Positions 28,767-39,969 are shown, counted from the stretch's first letter. The stretch: 64,000 bases of DNA from Rothia mucilaginosa (GCF_001548235.1 NZ_AP014938.1:1798001-1862000); one strand, 5' to 3'. The notes: generated by a model from the sequence alone, not told the origin. A program made the numbers and translations.

Positions 28767-29266
28767 TGTCTCAGCACACTCTGTCCGTTCTGGTAGAAGA
28801 TAAGCCGGGCGTTCTCACCCGCGTCTCCGGTCTGTTCTCCCGCCGACTGTTCAACATCCTCTCCCTGGCTGTGGGCCCCACCGAAAACCCCGGTGTCTCC
28901 CGCATCACCGTCGTGACCGAAGGCGACGCCCACACCATCGAGCAGATCACCAAGCAGCTGAACAAGCTCGTTCACGTGCTGAAGGTCGTCGAGCTTCCCG
29001 CCGACTCCTCCACCCGCCGCGGCCACATCCTGATCAAGGTCAAGGCAGACGCAGTAGCACGCCTGCAGATTGTTCAGGCAGCAGACCTGTTCCGTGCATC
29101 CGTGATTGACGTTTCCCCTGAGTCTGTTGTCATCGAGGCAACCGGTTCTGAGGAGAAGCTCAACGCACTGCTGGATGTTCTGGAGCCTTACGGTGTTCGC
29201 GAAATCGTTCGCGCCGGCACCATCGGCCTGGCACGTGGCCCCCGCGCTATGAGCGAGCGCATCTAA
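28766..29266 (+). CDS. ilvN: Acetolactate synthase small (regulatory) subunit
   Basis: 166-residue regulatory subunit with an N-terminal ACT domain ([19 protein letters not shown] ... [10 protein letters not shown]) that binds valine for feedback control, followed by the C-terminal ALS small-subunit domain. The length is normal. The TAATG overlap with ilvB indicates coupled translation. Confidence 0.96.
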   Translation: MSQHTLSVLVEDKPGVLTRVSGLFSRRLFNILSLAVGPTENPGVSRITVVTEGDAHTIEQITKQLNKLVHVLKVVELPADSSTRRGHILIKVKADAVARLQIVQAADLFRASVIDVSPESVVIEATGSEEKLNALLDVLEPYGVREIVRAGTIGLARGPRAMSERI

Positions 29267-29310
29267 CACCCACCAGGGTGCCACGCCAACCCCGCACCAG
29301 TGGGGAATAG

Positions 29311-30534
<1,224 letters not shown>

Positions 30535-30560
30535 GCGGTAGCTCAGCAATAGCTTTCTAA

Positions 30561-30620
30561 GAATCCGGCGCTCCACCCGCACCCCGCCACGGGGGAGGGG
30601 GTGGGGCGCCGGATTCTTTG
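30561..30620 (+). terminator. ilvC terminator
   Basis: GAATCCGGCGC pairs with GCGCCGGATTC, enclosing a second G/C stem, then TTTG. Confidence 0.85.
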
Positions 30621-30680
30621 CTGGTTCAGGCTAAATAGCACCACCCGCCAAATATGTGATGCAGTTCATGCTTGCTCGAG

Positions 30681-30709
30681 TTGCGGGCACCCACAGAATG
30701 CCGTATAGT
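30681..30709 (+). promoter_or_regulatory. tRNA-Lys promoter, copy 2
   Basis: TTGCGG (30681-30686), 17-bp spacer, TATAGT (30704-30709). The transcribed leader up to the tRNA is nearly the same as in copy 1. Confidence 0.65.
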
Positions 30710-30747
30710 ATTTACTTGTTGCAGGGGAAACCCCGAAAAACAAATAA

Positions 30748-30820
30748 GCGCCTCTAGCTCAATTGGCAGAGCAATTGACTCTTAATCAATGGGTTCTGGG
30801 TTCGAGTCCCAGGGGGCGCA
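30748..30820 (+). tRNA. tRNA-Lys (CUU), copy 2
   Basis: Identical over 73 nt to the gene at 25296. It has anticodon CUU and no encoded CCA. Confidence 0.95.
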
Positions 30821-30829
30821 CTTGAAAGA

Positions 30830-30865
30830 AAATCCCGCTGATTCTTCGGAATCGGCGGGATTTTT
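30830..30865 (+). terminator. tRNA-Lys terminator, copy 2
   Basis: Same stem, TTCG loop and T tract as copy 1. Confidence 0.85.
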
Positions 30866-31021
30866 GCGTTCTCTCTGAAAATGCAGTTTTCATGGGTTGA
30901 GGAATCGGTGTTCGTCCTCGTTCCTACAGGGGACCTGTCCTCGCAGAGCTCGGACACCCTGATGTCACTACGGACGACACCGATTCCTCGGATGGTTTCT
31001 GCGGGTTCGGCAGGGGCGCGT

Positions 31022-31104
31022 TATCCCGCCGGTTCGTTGGGGTGCGCGGTGGTTCCGTGTGTGCGCCCCGTGCCTAGCGAACTGGGGCGGGGGAGGGCTG
31101 TCGC
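31022..31104 (+). repeat. Direct repeat downstream of tRNA-Lys, copy B
   Basis: Matches 25659-25750 in the same orientation. A further partial unit, GGGCGGGGAGGGCTGTCGC, follows at about 31146. I see no gene in 30866-31419. Confidence 0.75.
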
Positions 31105-31204
31105 CTGTTTGGTCTGTTGCCTGGTTATTGGATGTTTTGCGTGTGGGGCGGGGAGGGCTGTCGCGGTTTAGCGTGTTGCTTGGCGGCTGGAAGTTTAGGC
31201 TGGT

Positions 31205-31326
31205 GCGCCGTGTTTTCCGGAAGCGCCCTCAGGGTGTCACACGGACGCTCTCCGCAGCGAAGCGAGGAAGGGCGGAGCGTCCGGGTGACGGGTGCCCCTG
31301 CGTAGGCGCGGAGGAAACATGCGGCG
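31205..31326 (-). repeat. Inverted 120-bp dispersed element, copy B
   Basis: Reverse-complement partner of 25483-25603, ending about 95 bp before metG. Confidence 0.8.
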
Positions 31327-31419
31327 TGGCAGCCTCCACCCCCGCAAACAAAGAGCCACCGCGTATCAGAGTGTAACCCCGGTGAGAGCCTCGCCTAATA
31401 CTGCGGTAAACTGAAAGTT

Positions 31420-32964
31420 ATGACTGCAACTCCGTTCTACATCACCACCGCCATCTCCTACCCCAATGGCAACCCGCACATCGGCCACGCCTACGAAACC
31501 ATCGCAGCCGACGTGCTAGCCCGCTTCAAGCGCCTCGACGGCTTCGACGTGCGCTTCATGACCGGCACCGACGAGCACGGCCAGAAGATGCAGACCACCG
31601 CCGAGAAGCTCGGTAAGACCGCCAAGGAACTCGCCGACGAGAACTCCGCACGCTTCAAAGCAATGAACGACGCGCTGAACATCAGCTACGACCGCTTCAT
31701 CCGCACCACCGACCCCGACCACTACGTCGCATCCCAGGCCATCTGGAAGCGCATGGAAGAAAACGGCGACATCTACCTCGACAAGTACGCCGGCTGGTAC
31801 TCCGTACGCGACGAAGCCTACTACGCAGAAGACGAAACCGAAGTACGCGACGGCCAGCGCTACGCCATCGCCACCGGTACCGAAGTCGAATGGACCGAAG
31901 AAGAGTCCTACTTCTTCCGCCTCTCCAAGTACGGCGACAAGCTCCTCGAACTCTACGCCAACGAAGGCTACGTCTACCCCGAATCGCGCCGTAACGAACT
32001 GATCTCCTTCGTCAAGGGCGGCCTCAACGACCTGTCCATCTCCCGCACCACCTTCGACTGGGGCGTACCCGTACCCGGCAACGACAAGCACGTCATGTAC
32101 GTGTGGGTCGACGCCCTCACCAACTACCTGACCAGCCTCGGCTACCCCGACACCGACAACGAACTGTTCACCAAGTACTGGCCCGCCGACCTGCACCTCA
32201 TCGGCAAGGACATCACCCGATTCCACTCCATCTACTGGCCCGCATTCCTGTGGTCCGCCGGAATCGAACTGCCCAAGCGCGTCTTCGGCCACGGCTTCCT
32301 GCTCGTCAACGGCGAAAAGATGTCCAAGTCCGTCGGTAACGTCGTCGACCCCGCAAACCTCGTCGACGCATTCGGTCTGGACGCCGTCCGCTTCTTCCTC
32401 ATGCGTGAGGTGTCCTTCGGGCAGGACGGCTCCTACTCCGAAGAGTCCATCATCAACCGCATCAACTCCGACCTGGCAAACAACCTCGGCAACCTCGCCC
32501 AGCGTTCGCTGTCCATGGTAGCCAAGAACTGCGGCGGTGCCGTGCCCACCCACGGCGAATTCACCGAAGCCGACCGCAAGATCCTCGACGAGGCGGCAGC
32601 CCTCTACGAGCCGGTCCGTGCAGACTTCGACGAGCAGGCATTCCACCGCGCACTCGACCGCATCTGGACCGTTCTCGCAGACACCAACGCCTACTTCGCA
32701 GAGCAGGAACCCTGGACCCTGCGCAAGAACGGCGAACTCGACCGCATGAACACCGTCCTGTACGTAACCCTCGAGGTCGTACGCCAGGTTGCCCTGCTGT
32801 TGCAGCCCGTCATGCCCGACTCAACCGCCAAGCTGCTGACCCTGCTCGGCGTACCCGAAGGCGACGCACGCCAGTTCGCAGCCCTCGGCACCGCACTCGT
32901 GCCCGGCACCGAACTGCCCGCACCCGCACCGGTGTTCCCCCGCTACGAAGCGCCCAAGGCATAA
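31420..32964 (+). CDS. metG: Methionyl-tRNA synthetase
   Basis: Class I synthetase that charges tRNA-Met. The 514 residues fit the short actinobacterial form without the C-terminal tRNA-binding domain. HIGH is at 20-23 and KMSKS at 300-304. The anticodon-binding helical domain forms the C-terminal third. The zinc-type cysteine cluster of the long form is absent between the two halves. There is no adjacent operon partner. Confidence 0.96.
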   Translation: MTATPFYITTAISYPNGNPHIGHAYETIAADVLARFKRLDGFDVRFMTGTDEHGQKMQTTAEKLGKTAKELADENSARFKAMNDALNISYDRFIRTTDPDHYVASQAIWKRMEENGDIYLDKYAGWYSVRDEAYYAEDETEVRDGQRYAIATGTEVEWTEEESYFFRLSKYGDKLLELYANEGYVYPESRRNELISFVKGGLNDLSISRTTFDWGVPVPGNDKHVMYVWVDALTNYLTSLGYPDTDNELFTKYWPADLHLIGKDITRFHSIYWPAFLWSAGIELPKRVFGHGFLLVNGEKMSKSVGNVVDPANLVDAFGLDAVRFFLMREVSFGQDGSYSEESIINRINSDLANNLGNLAQRSLSMVAKNCGGAVPTHGEFTEADRKILDEAAALYEPVRADFDEQAFHRALDRIWTVLADTNAYFAEQEPWTLRKNGELDRMNTVLYVTLEVVRQVALLLQPVMPDSTAKLLTLLGVPEGDARQFAALGTALVPGTELPAPAPVFPRYEAPKA

Positions 32965-33016
32965 CAGCTGCCATTAGCGGACAGCGTCTGAGATAGCGCT
33001 GTAACGGATAGCCTCA

Positions 33017-33067
33017 GAAAGCCCCCGGCATCCTACCCCCAGATGGGGGAGGAGCCGTGGGCTTTTC
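33017..33067 (+). terminator. metG terminator
   Basis: GAAAGCCC pairs with GGGCTTTTC around an inner CCCCC/GGGGG hairpin. Confidence 0.75.
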
Positions 33068-33100
33068 GCATGCATATATAGGTGTAGGCGCGAGGCAGAG

Positions 33101-33135
33101 AAGCGGGGGGGGGGAGAGAAAAAAGAGAGAGAACG
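33101..33135 (+). repeat. Polypurine stretch with a ten-G run
   Basis: A run of ten G (33105-33114) is followed by GAGAGAAAAAAGAGAGAG-like purines. It is about 205 bp upstream of the ABC exporter genes. Nothing else is visible in 33068-33339. Confidence 0.7.
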
Positions 33136-33339
33136 CTGATTGAGCCGCCACTCATCCTTAAGGATGAGGTCAGAGCCCCGCCCAGCCCGCCACAGGCTCA
33201 CCTCAGCCCGCGGAAGCACCGGGAAACCCTGCATCCCTCTGCATCTCTAGGCAAAGACCCGGTGAACACCCGCCAAAATCAACCTGGAGGATGAGAAAAA
33301 CCCTCTAGTCAGCGCCACGTTGCGTGAAATAATTGAACT

Positions 33340-34107
33340 ATGACTACGACAACTCCTCACGCACAGACGGCACAGCCTGCCGTCTCCGCACGAAACCTTT
33401 CCAAAACCTACGGCATGGGTGAAGCTACCGTCCACGCCCTCAACAACGTCTCCGTTGACTTTGAGCAGGGCAAGTTCACCGCCATTATGGGCCCCTCCGG
33501 CTCGGGTAAGTCCACGCTGATGCAGACCATCGCAACCCTGGACACCCCCGACCCGAACCCGGCAACCTCGATTCGTATTGGCGGTACCGAGCTCTTCGGC
33601 CTGAAGGACAACGCCCTCACCGAGTTCCGCCGCGAACACATCGGCTTCATCTTCCAGGCGTTCAACCTGGTGCCCACCCTCACCGCGGGCCAGAACATTG
33701 ACCTGCCGCTGGGCCTTGCCGGTAAGAAGCCCGACCCGCAGTGGCGCGACTACCTGGTCAAGACCCTCGGCCTGGAAACCCGCCTCGACCACCGCCCCGA
33801 ACAGCTCTCCGGCGGTCAGCAGCAGCGCGTCGCCATCGTGCGCGCACTGCTTGCACGCCCCGAAGTGGTCTTCGCCGACGAACCGACCGGTAACCTCGAC
33901 TCCAACTCCGGCGCCGAGGTGCTGCGCCTGCTGCGTGCCGCCGCAACCGACCACGCACAGACCATCCTCATGGTCACCCACGACGCAAACGCCGCCTCCT
34001 ACGCAGACCGCGTGGTCTTCATCAAGGACGGCATGGTCGCCGGCGAAATGATCGAACCCACCTACGACGCCGTCCTCGGCGCAATGGCACAGCTGGAAGG
34101 TCGATAA
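33340..34107 (+). CDS. ABC transporter ATP-binding protein (MacB/LolD type)
   Basis: 255-residue cytoplasmic ATPase of an exporter-like type VII ABC system. Walker A GPSGSGKST is near 51-59, the Q loop is at FIFQAFNLVP, the signature is LSGGQQQR, and the Walker B is VVFADEPTGNLD. It is 3 bp upstream of the large permease gene and surely co-expressed with it. The substrate may be an antimicrobial peptide, lipid or lipoprotein; the convergent NarL-type regulator pair may be relevant. Confidence 0.92.
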   Translation: MTTTTPHAQTAQPAVSARNLSKTYGMGEATVHALNNVSVDFEQGKFTAIMGPSGSGKSTLMQTIATLDTPDPNPATSIRIGGTELFGLKDNALTEFRREHIGFIFQAFNLVPTLTAGQNIDLPLGLAGKKPDPQWRDYLVKTLGLETRLDHRPEQLSGGQQQRVAIVRALLARPEVVFADEPTGNLDSNSGAEVLRLLRAAATDHAQTILMVTHDANAASYADRVVFIKDGMVAGEMIEPTYDAVLGAMAQLEGR

Positions 34108-34110
34108 GCC

Positions 34111-36864
34111 GTGGCAACCACACTGAACACGGTGGCGCGCTCCAACCTGCGCGCCTCCAAAGGAAAATACATCCTCACGGGTATAGGCATCGCGATTTCG
34201 TCCTTCTTTATCGCAGCCATCATGATGCTCACCAACTCGCTGCAGGCGACCGTCAACTCCTCCGTCAGTGACGTGCTCTCCCGCGCCGAGGCGGTCGTCG
34301 CCTCCGCCGCTACAACCAGCGACGGTAAAGACAGCACCGCCATCTTCCTGACCCGCGACCAGATTAAGAAGGTGGAACAGAGCAACCTGCTCTCCGGCTA
34401 CTGGGTGCAGTACGCCGTTGCAGGTACGATCGGCACCGGCGATCAGAAAGCCCAGGTGCAGTACAACCAGCTGCCCGCCGACTCGAGCCTCTTCCCGTAC
34501 AAGGTGCAGGGCAAAATCCCCAGTAGCGACCACGAAATCATGGTCTCTACCTACTTTGCGAAGAAGCACAACCTCTCGCTGAACGGCAAGGTCACCAGCA
34601 CCGACGTTGTAGAATCCGTCAGCGCCCCCGGTACTGACAAGACCGCCGAATATACCGTCGTCGGTCTGTTCGACCCCGGGTTTGAAGGCTCCACTACCAA
34701 TCAGGCTGTCTTCATTGGCGGCACCAGCCTCGGCGAAGCCACCCTGCAAGCAGCCGAGACAGAAAATAAGAGCTCCGCGGCAGGCTACCGCAGCATGGCT
34801 GGCGCGAACCTCATCTACCTCAAGTTCAAGGACGGCGTAACCGACGCCAAACTCAAGAGCCTGCAGGATACCCTCAGCAGCGGCGACACGAAGAACGACC
34901 CGCGCGTCATGACCGGTCAGAAGCTGCTGGAAGACTACCAGAAGAGTATCTCCACGGTCTTCACCTCCATTAGCGTGGTCCTGGGCGCCTTCGCGGCACT
35001 GGCTCTGCTGGTTTCCTCCTTCGTCATCTCCAACACCTTCGCGGTGCTGGTCGGCCAGCGCATCCGTGAGCTCGCCCTGCTGCGCACCCTCGGTGCCCGC
35101 GGCGGCTCCCTCGTGCGGATGCTGCTCGTCGAATCCATTACCGTGGGCGTGGTGTTCTCCCTCATCGGTGCACTGCTGACCTTCCCGGTCGGCATGCTGG
35201 TTGGTGCGAACCTCACCAGCATCATGATTTCGTACTCGATTACCCCGGTAATCATCAGTACCCTGATCTGCACCATCGTCACGGTTCTGGCGTCGCTCTC
35301 CCCGGCACGAAGCGCCCTGAGCATCTCGCCCATTAGCGCGATGAGCGAACACACCAACCTTGAGGTGCGCAAGCCCGGCAAGGTCGGCCCGATCCTGGGT
35401 CTGGTCTTCGGTGTCGCAGGTATCGGCCTGGTTATGCTGGCTCAGAACCAGGGTTCCGGTGAGGGTGCCGGCAATAAGGCTATCCTCTTCATGATGGGGG
35501 CCGCGCTGCTGCTCGGTATTGCAGTCTTCCTCATCACCCCGCTGGTACTGCCGCCGCTGGTACGCGCCCTCGGCGCGGTCACCCGCACCCAGACCGGCAA
35601 GCTCGCGCTCGCCAACGCGCTGCGTTCGCCCAAGCGCACCGTCTCCACCGGTCGTGCCGTGCTGGTGGGTACCCTGGTCGTGTCGACTGTGCTGACCGGT
35701 TACTCGGTGTTGAGCGCCTCGCTGACCAAGGCCCTGGATCAGCAGTACCCGATTTCTGCGCAGGCAAGGTACAGCTCTTATGACCAGTCTGAGGCGGCCT
35801 CCACCGTGACCAAGGCGGAAGGTATCGCCTCCAAGGTCAAGGGTATTAAGAACGTTCAGGCATCCGCCGTCGGTTACGCAGCCGGTGTGGTTGACTACAC
35901 CGTCGAGTACGAGGGTCAGACCGCCAACCAGAACGCTGACCTGGTGGCGTTGAGCTCCTCCGATTTGAAGGCAATCCTGCCGGACGAAAACTCGAACCTT
36001 GCTGACGACACCGTGCTCGTACCCCAGGGACTCTGGAAGTCCGCTGGATTGAATGAGTCCAGCCGCCTGAAGGCGCACGGCCCGCTCGGCGAACTGGAGC
36101 TTAAGCCCGTCAAGTCCGAAACCAAGCAGACCCTGCTGATTGTTAACCCTGCCACCGCCGCTAAGTTGCAGGACTCCAAGAACCCGCAGGCAGTTGCCAA
36201 CCCCGCCGCTGAGGAAGCTCAGAAGCGCATGGAAGAAGCCATCGCGAGCGGCGATCAGGAAGCGCAGACCAAGGCGGCACATCTGACCGTCACCAGCCAG
36301 GCACGCGGTAATGACACCTTCGTTCTGGTGCGTGCGGCATCCCCGCTGACCAGTAGCGAGAACGTGACCCTGCAGGCTGACCTGAACCGAGCCAGCCCGG
36401 ACAGCTCCTTCACCGGTGGCTTGCAGGAACGTCAAACCTACGACCAGCTGCTGACCGTCATGCTGACCTTCACCCTGGTGATGCTCATGCTCGCAGTGGT
36501 CATCTCCATCATTGGTGTGGCGAACACGATGACCCTGTCGGTCAACGAACGCCGCCGTGAGAACGCGATGCTCCGCTCGCTGGGCCTGTCCCGCAAGCAG
36601 CTGCGCCGCATGATTTCCATTGAGGCGATCCTGATTACGCTCGCCGCAGTGGTGCTCGGTATGGTTTCCGGTGCGGTGATTGGTAGCCTCTCGGCACAGA
36701 TTATTATGTCTTCCATGAGCGCTTCCGCCCCGCTGGTGCTTGACCTGCCGTACGTCTGGTACGTGGTCATCCTGATTGTAGGTGTGCTCGCCGCGATGCT
36801 CGCTTCGGCTCTGCCGGCGGCTCGTTCGGCTCGCATGTCCCCGGTTGAGGGTATGCGCGGCTAA
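34111..36864 (+). CDS. ABC transporter permease, FtsX-like
   Basis: 917-residue permease starting at GTG. A membrane segment near residues 25-48 is followed by a large extracellular domain (about 50-270), three membrane segments forming the first FtsX domain (about 285-420), further helices, a second extracellular domain (about 535-760) and the final FtsX domain with three helices ending at the C-terminus. This duplicated architecture with two FtsX cores is typical of actinobacterial LolD-partner permeases. Its ATPase gene is immediately upstream. Confidence 0.9.
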   Translation: MATTLNTVARSNLRASKGKYILTGIGIAISSFFIAAIMMLTNSLQATVNSSVSDVLSRAEAVVASAATTSDGKDSTAIFLTRDQIKKVEQSNLLSGYWVQYAVAGTIGTGDQKAQVQYNQLPADSSLFPYKVQGKIPSSDHEIMVSTYFAKKHNLSLNGKVTSTDVVESVSAPGTDKTAEYTVVGLFDPGFEGSTTNQAVFIGGTSLGEATLQAAETENKSSAAGYRSMAGANLIYLKFKDGVTDAKLKSLQDTLSSGDTKNDPRVMTGQKLLEDYQKSISTVFTSISVVLGAFAALALLVSSFVISNTFAVLVGQRIRELALLRTLGARGGSLVRMLLVESITVGVVFSLIGALLTFPVGMLVGANLTSIMISYSITPVIISTLICTIVTVLASLSPARSALSISPISAMSEHTNLEVRKPGKVGPILGLVFGVAGIGLVMLAQNQGSGEGAGNKAILFMMGAALLLGIAVFLITPLVLPPLVRALGAVTRTQTGKLALANALRSPKRTVSTGRAVLVGTLVVSTVLTGYSVLSASLTKALDQQYPISAQARYSSYDQSEAASTVTKAEGIASKVKGIKNVQASAVGYAAGVVDYTVEYEGQTANQNADLVALSSSDLKAILPDENSNLADDTVLVPQGLWKSAGLNESSRLKAHGPLGELELKPVKSETKQTLLIVNPATAAKLQDSKNPQAVANPAAEEAQKRMEEAIASGDQEAQTKAAHLTVTSQARGNDTFVLVRAASPLTSSENVTLQADLNRASPDSSFTGGLQERQTYDQLLTVMLTFTLVMLMLAVVISIIGVANTMTLSVNERRRENAMLRSLGLSRKQLRRMISIEAILITLAAVVLGMVSGAVIGSLSAQIIMSSMSASAPLVLDLPYVWYVVILIVGVLAAMLASALPAARSARMSPVEGMRG

Positions 36865-36914
36865 CCCGGCATAGCCACAGTATTCGGTATATCCCCGGAT
36901 ACTCGGTGTGAGAT

Positions 36915-36967
36915 AGTGATGCCCCGGCGGGTGCCCCCGATATGGAGGTGCCCGCCGGGGCATCACT
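36915..36967. terminator. Shared terminator between convergent operons
   Basis: AGTGATGCCCCGGCGGG pairs with CCCGCCGGGGCATCACT. This long stem lies between the permease stop and the response regulator stop. There is no clear T tract on either side. Confidence 0.75.
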
Positions 36968-37009
36968 GTGCTCTCTACTCTACTGTGCCCTTATACATAA
37001 GGGTGGGCG

Positions 37010-37870
37010 CTAGTGGGCGATACCCGCCTCATACGCCATAATGACCGCCTGCACACGATCACGCGCACCCAACTTCGCCAACACATGCGACACATGCGTC
37101 TTCACCGTCGCCTCCGACAGCACCAACTCCCGCGTAATCTCCGCATTCGACAAGCCACGCGCAATCAGACCCAACACCTCAAACTCACGCGGCGACAACT
37201 GCTCAATCAACTCACGGTGCGGATAATCCTCAACAGGCGCGAGGCTCGCAGAATCAGCCGGAATAAACGTCGCCTTAGGAAGCTCAGAACCCGCTGCCGG
37301 GGGAGCAACCTGCACAGACTCGGCGGCAGGAGCGGCAGGAGCAACAGGAGCGGCAGGAGCGGGGGAGTCCAGCACCGGAATCATCTGCTCCAACAGGCGG
37401 CGAGTCGCAGACGGCGCAATCACCGCATCCCCACGATGCACCGTACGAATCGCCTCCAGCAGCTGCTCCGGCGGAGTGTCCTTCAACAAGAAACCGCTCG
37501 CACCGGCACGCACCGCCGAATACACGTACTCATCAATATCGAAGGTGGTGAGCATGATAATGCGCACCCGCTCATCCGCCTCACAATCACTTTCCGCACG
37601 CTGAGCGTCACGCTCCAGAATACGGCGTGCCGCCTCCAGGCCGTCGCAGTGCGGCATGCGCACATCCATGAGGATGACCTGCGGCGCCTGCCCCTCAGAG
37701 ACCATGCGGTCAAAAACATCAATCGCCGCCAGGCCGTCATCAGCTTCCATGACGACCTTCAGGTCCGGCTGGGAGTTCACGAGCATGCTCAGACCGCCGC
37801 GCACTAGGCGCTGGTCGTCAACGAGCATCACGCGGATTGGCTGGGTGTTCTGTGGTGCGGAAGAGTACAT
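37010..37870 (-). CDS. NarL/LuxR-type response regulator
   Basis: 286-residue DNA-binding regulator. The receiver domain has the acidic pair VDD (18-19) and the phospho-acceptor Asp69 in ILMDVRMP. The C-terminal LuxR helix-turn-helix is near 222-285 (LSPREFEVLGLIARGLSNAEI). Between them is an Ala/Pro-rich linker of about 50 residues, longer than usual. The histidine kinase gene lies 58 bp upstream on the same strand. Targets are unknown; the convergent ABC exporter is a candidate by proximity. Confidence 0.92.
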   Translation of the reverse strand: MYSSAPQNTQPIRVMLVDDQRLVRGGLSMLVNSQPDLKVVMEADDGLAAIDVFDRMVSEGQAPQVILMDVRMPHCDGLEAARRILERDAQRAESDCEADERVRIIMLTTFDIDEYVYSAVRAGASGFLLKDTPPEQLLEAIRTVHRGDAVIAPSATRRLLEQMIPVLDSPAPAAPVAPAAPAAESVQVAPPAAGSELPKATFIPADSASLAPVEDYPHRELIEQLSPREFEVLGLIARGLSNAEITRELVLSEATVKTHVSHVLAKLGARDRVQAVIMAYEAGIAH

Positions 37871-37928
37871 AGTTTCAATCCTAGGTCACAGTGGTGGGTA
37901 TAAGAGGAGCGAACAGGGTATAGAGGTA

Positions 37929-39380
37929 TTAGAGGTCGCGGTAGGGGAGCGTCGCCTCAACGAGCCAGCCGCCGTCGGGCTGCAGACCGTAGGTGAGGGT
38001 GCCGTGGTAGAGGGCGATGCGCTCGCTCATGCCGCGCAGACCGTTACCGCTACCGGGTACCGGGCTGCTGGCGCGCTGATTCGAGGCTGAGGTCGAGGCA
38101 GGGGAAACAGCGGAAACCGGGCCGTTCTGAACCCGCAAGTGCAGACCGTCCTCGCCCCAGTGAATGGTGACGGTGGTTGCTGCGCCGGGGGAGTGCTTGA
38201 GCGCGTTGGTGAGCGCCTCCTGCACGGTGCGGTACGCCGCCAGTTCGGCGCCCTGCGGCAGGGTGCGTGCCATAGTGCCGGTGATTCCGGTGAAGGTGAC
38301 GGGTAGTCCGGCGCGGCGGCTCTGCTCCACGAGGGCGGGCACGTCGCTGAGGGTGGGCACGGGCGCGTAGGTGGTTGTCTCGTCGGTGCGGAGTAGCCCG
38401 AGTAGGGAACGCATCTGGGTGAGGGAGTCACGTGCCGTCTCTGCGATGAGTTCGAGGGTCTGCTCGGCAATATCCGGTGTGCTCTGCTGCTGAACCTGAC
38501 CCGACTGCTCAGCCTGACCCGACTGCTCTGCCTGTTGTGTTTGCTGTGCGCGTGCGGTGCGGGCGCTCGCGGCGGCGTAGCGTGCCCCATCCGCCTGAGA
38601 AATAATGCTGGAGAGCGAGTGCGCCACAATATCGTGCATTTCACGGGCGATGCGTGTGCGTTCGTCCTGCGCGGCGAGGCGGCGTTCCTGTTCCTGCTCG
38701 TATTCGAGGCGGCGGGCGCGTTCTTCGAACTCTTCGCTGCGCAGTTCGCGCATGCGGCGGGAGTCGCCGAGGAACCAGAAGACAGTGAAGATAGATCCGC
38801 AGAGCACGCCGAGCATCAGGGAGATGAAGATGCGGGCGGGTATGTCGTCCCAGTGGTAGAGGAATGAGAGTGAGGCCTGCACGGTGACGGCGAGTGCGCC
38901 GACCCAGCCGAGAATGAGGCCGCGGAAGCGGGCGCGGCGGGTCCAGTGCCTGCCGATATGGTAGGCGGCGAGGGTGACCGGCGGGTAGCAGGTGACTGCG
39001 AGTGAGTCGGGGAAGGGAGACAGGAGGGTGAGGCAGAGCGCCGCGATGACCACGTAGATGCTGCCGTAGGGGAAGCGGTAGCGGAAGTAGAGCGCGGTGG
39101 TGCTGCAGAGCGCGGAGATGAGCGGGATCCAGCCGTAGCCATTGATGAAGGCAACGGAGAGTACGCAGCAGAAGAACTGCATGTGCGCGACGACGATAAT
39201 GTTCATCCAGCCGCGGTTGTCTCTGAGGTAGCTTTGCACGCGGCTGGAGGCGGTGATTGCATCGGCGGGCAGGTCGATGCTTTCTGAGATGCCGCGGGTA
39301 TGCGTTACGGCGTAGCCTGATCCGGCCGTCTCTGTGCTGTGCTGTGGGTTCTTCTGGGGTTCGGTGTGCTTGAGGGGCAT
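37929..39380 (-). CDS. Sensor histidine kinase (HisKA_3 type)
   Basis: About 483-residue membrane kinase partner of the adjacent regulator. Four to six hydrophobic segments lie between residues 58 and 205. A short coiled coil leads to the HisKA_3 box with His249 in AREMHDIVAHSLS. A Gln/Ser/Ala-rich insert (about 270-295) precedes the rest of the dimerisation domain. The ATPase domain has NALKHS and GNGLRGMSERI. I chose ATG 39380; a GTG at 39437 would add 19 basic residues, and neither has a clear ribosome binding site. Confidence 0.9.
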   Translation of the reverse strand: MPLKHTEPQKNPQHSTETAGSGYAVTHTRGISESIDLPADAITASSRVQSYLRDNRGWMNIIVVAHMQFFCCVLSVAFINGYGWIPLISALCSTTALYFRYRFPYGSIYVVIAALCLTLLSPFPDSLAVTCYPPVTLAAYHIGRHWTRRARFRGLILGWVGALAVTVQASLSFLYHWDDIPARIFISLMLGVLCGSIFTVFWFLGDSRRMRELRSEEFEERARRLEYEQEQERRLAAQDERTRIAREMHDIVAHSLSSIISQADGARYAAASARTARAQQTQQAEQSGQAEQSGQVQQQSTPDIAEQTLELIAETARDSLTQMRSLLGLLRTDETTTYAPVPTLSDVPALVEQSRRAGLPVTFTGITGTMARTLPQGAELAAYRTVQEALTNALKHSPGAATTVTIHWGEDGLHLRVQNGPVSAVSPASTSASNQRASSPVPGSGNGLRGMSERIALYHGTLTYGLQPDGGWLVEATLPYRDL

Positions 39381-39496
39381 GGTTCTAGTGTATCGGGGGT
39401 GTTTGTGAGGGATTGTGAGCCTCTTTTTTGCTCTCACGTGCAGGAATATTCTGTGGGTTTGTGTGTGGGGGTGTGTGCTTGGGTGGGTGCGACACG

Positions 39497-39516
39497 CTAA
39501 AAATAGCTATTTTTAG
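39497..39516. promoter_or_regulatory. 20-bp perfect palindrome
   Basis: CTAAAAATAG followed directly by CTATTTTTAG, in the AT-rich gap between the histidine kinase gene and the glycine-rich secreted protein gene. This is a good size for a dimeric repressor operator. Confidence 0.5.
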
Positions 39517-39969
39517 TGACCTTAATTACTTTTTTGTGGATTATTTATTCAACTAAGACTTGAGGGTTTGGGGTTGTATGGGCTTTGAATTTGGGTTTAA
39601 GAGACCTGAAACTCCCTTAAGTAACCTATTTGGGTTGAAAAACCTTCAAGTAATGCGGAGAGTTTAAGGGAAACCCCCTCATCAAACCATTTTTGGAACC
39701 ATTGCGGTACAGGTCCTTGATGGGTATAGTTTTAGCCGTACCCGAAATCTATGCCGATGGCCCAAGGCCTCGCAGAGCGAACACCAAGCGCTCTGAAGTG
39801 CACCTCCCTATATATGGGGAGCGGGATACAGCATTATGTCGTTATCACCAGAGGTTAGGCGCAAGCCTACTTCACTCACTCGAATCTCATCAGGTGACGT
39901 TCTTCGCCGCGCACGACGGCGGGTGATAACTTTTATTCCTCAAAATGACATCACTCTCGAAGGACATAC
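39517..39969 (+). promoter_or_regulatory. AT-rich leader region with small hairpins
   Basis: Low GC for this genome. It holds AACC/GGTT hairpins around 39620-39650 and TAGGC-GCAA-GCCTA (39856-39869, a GNRA-type loop). It could be a long 5' UTR of the secreted protein gene. No gene is convincing here, and no known riboswitch is recognised. Confidence 0.35.

Noticed and set aside
33247..36966. 1239-codon open frame on the minus strand opposite the ABC exporter
   Set aside because: It is the antisense shadow of two genes with clear ABC motifs; its translation is His/Gly/Asp-rich without domain signals.
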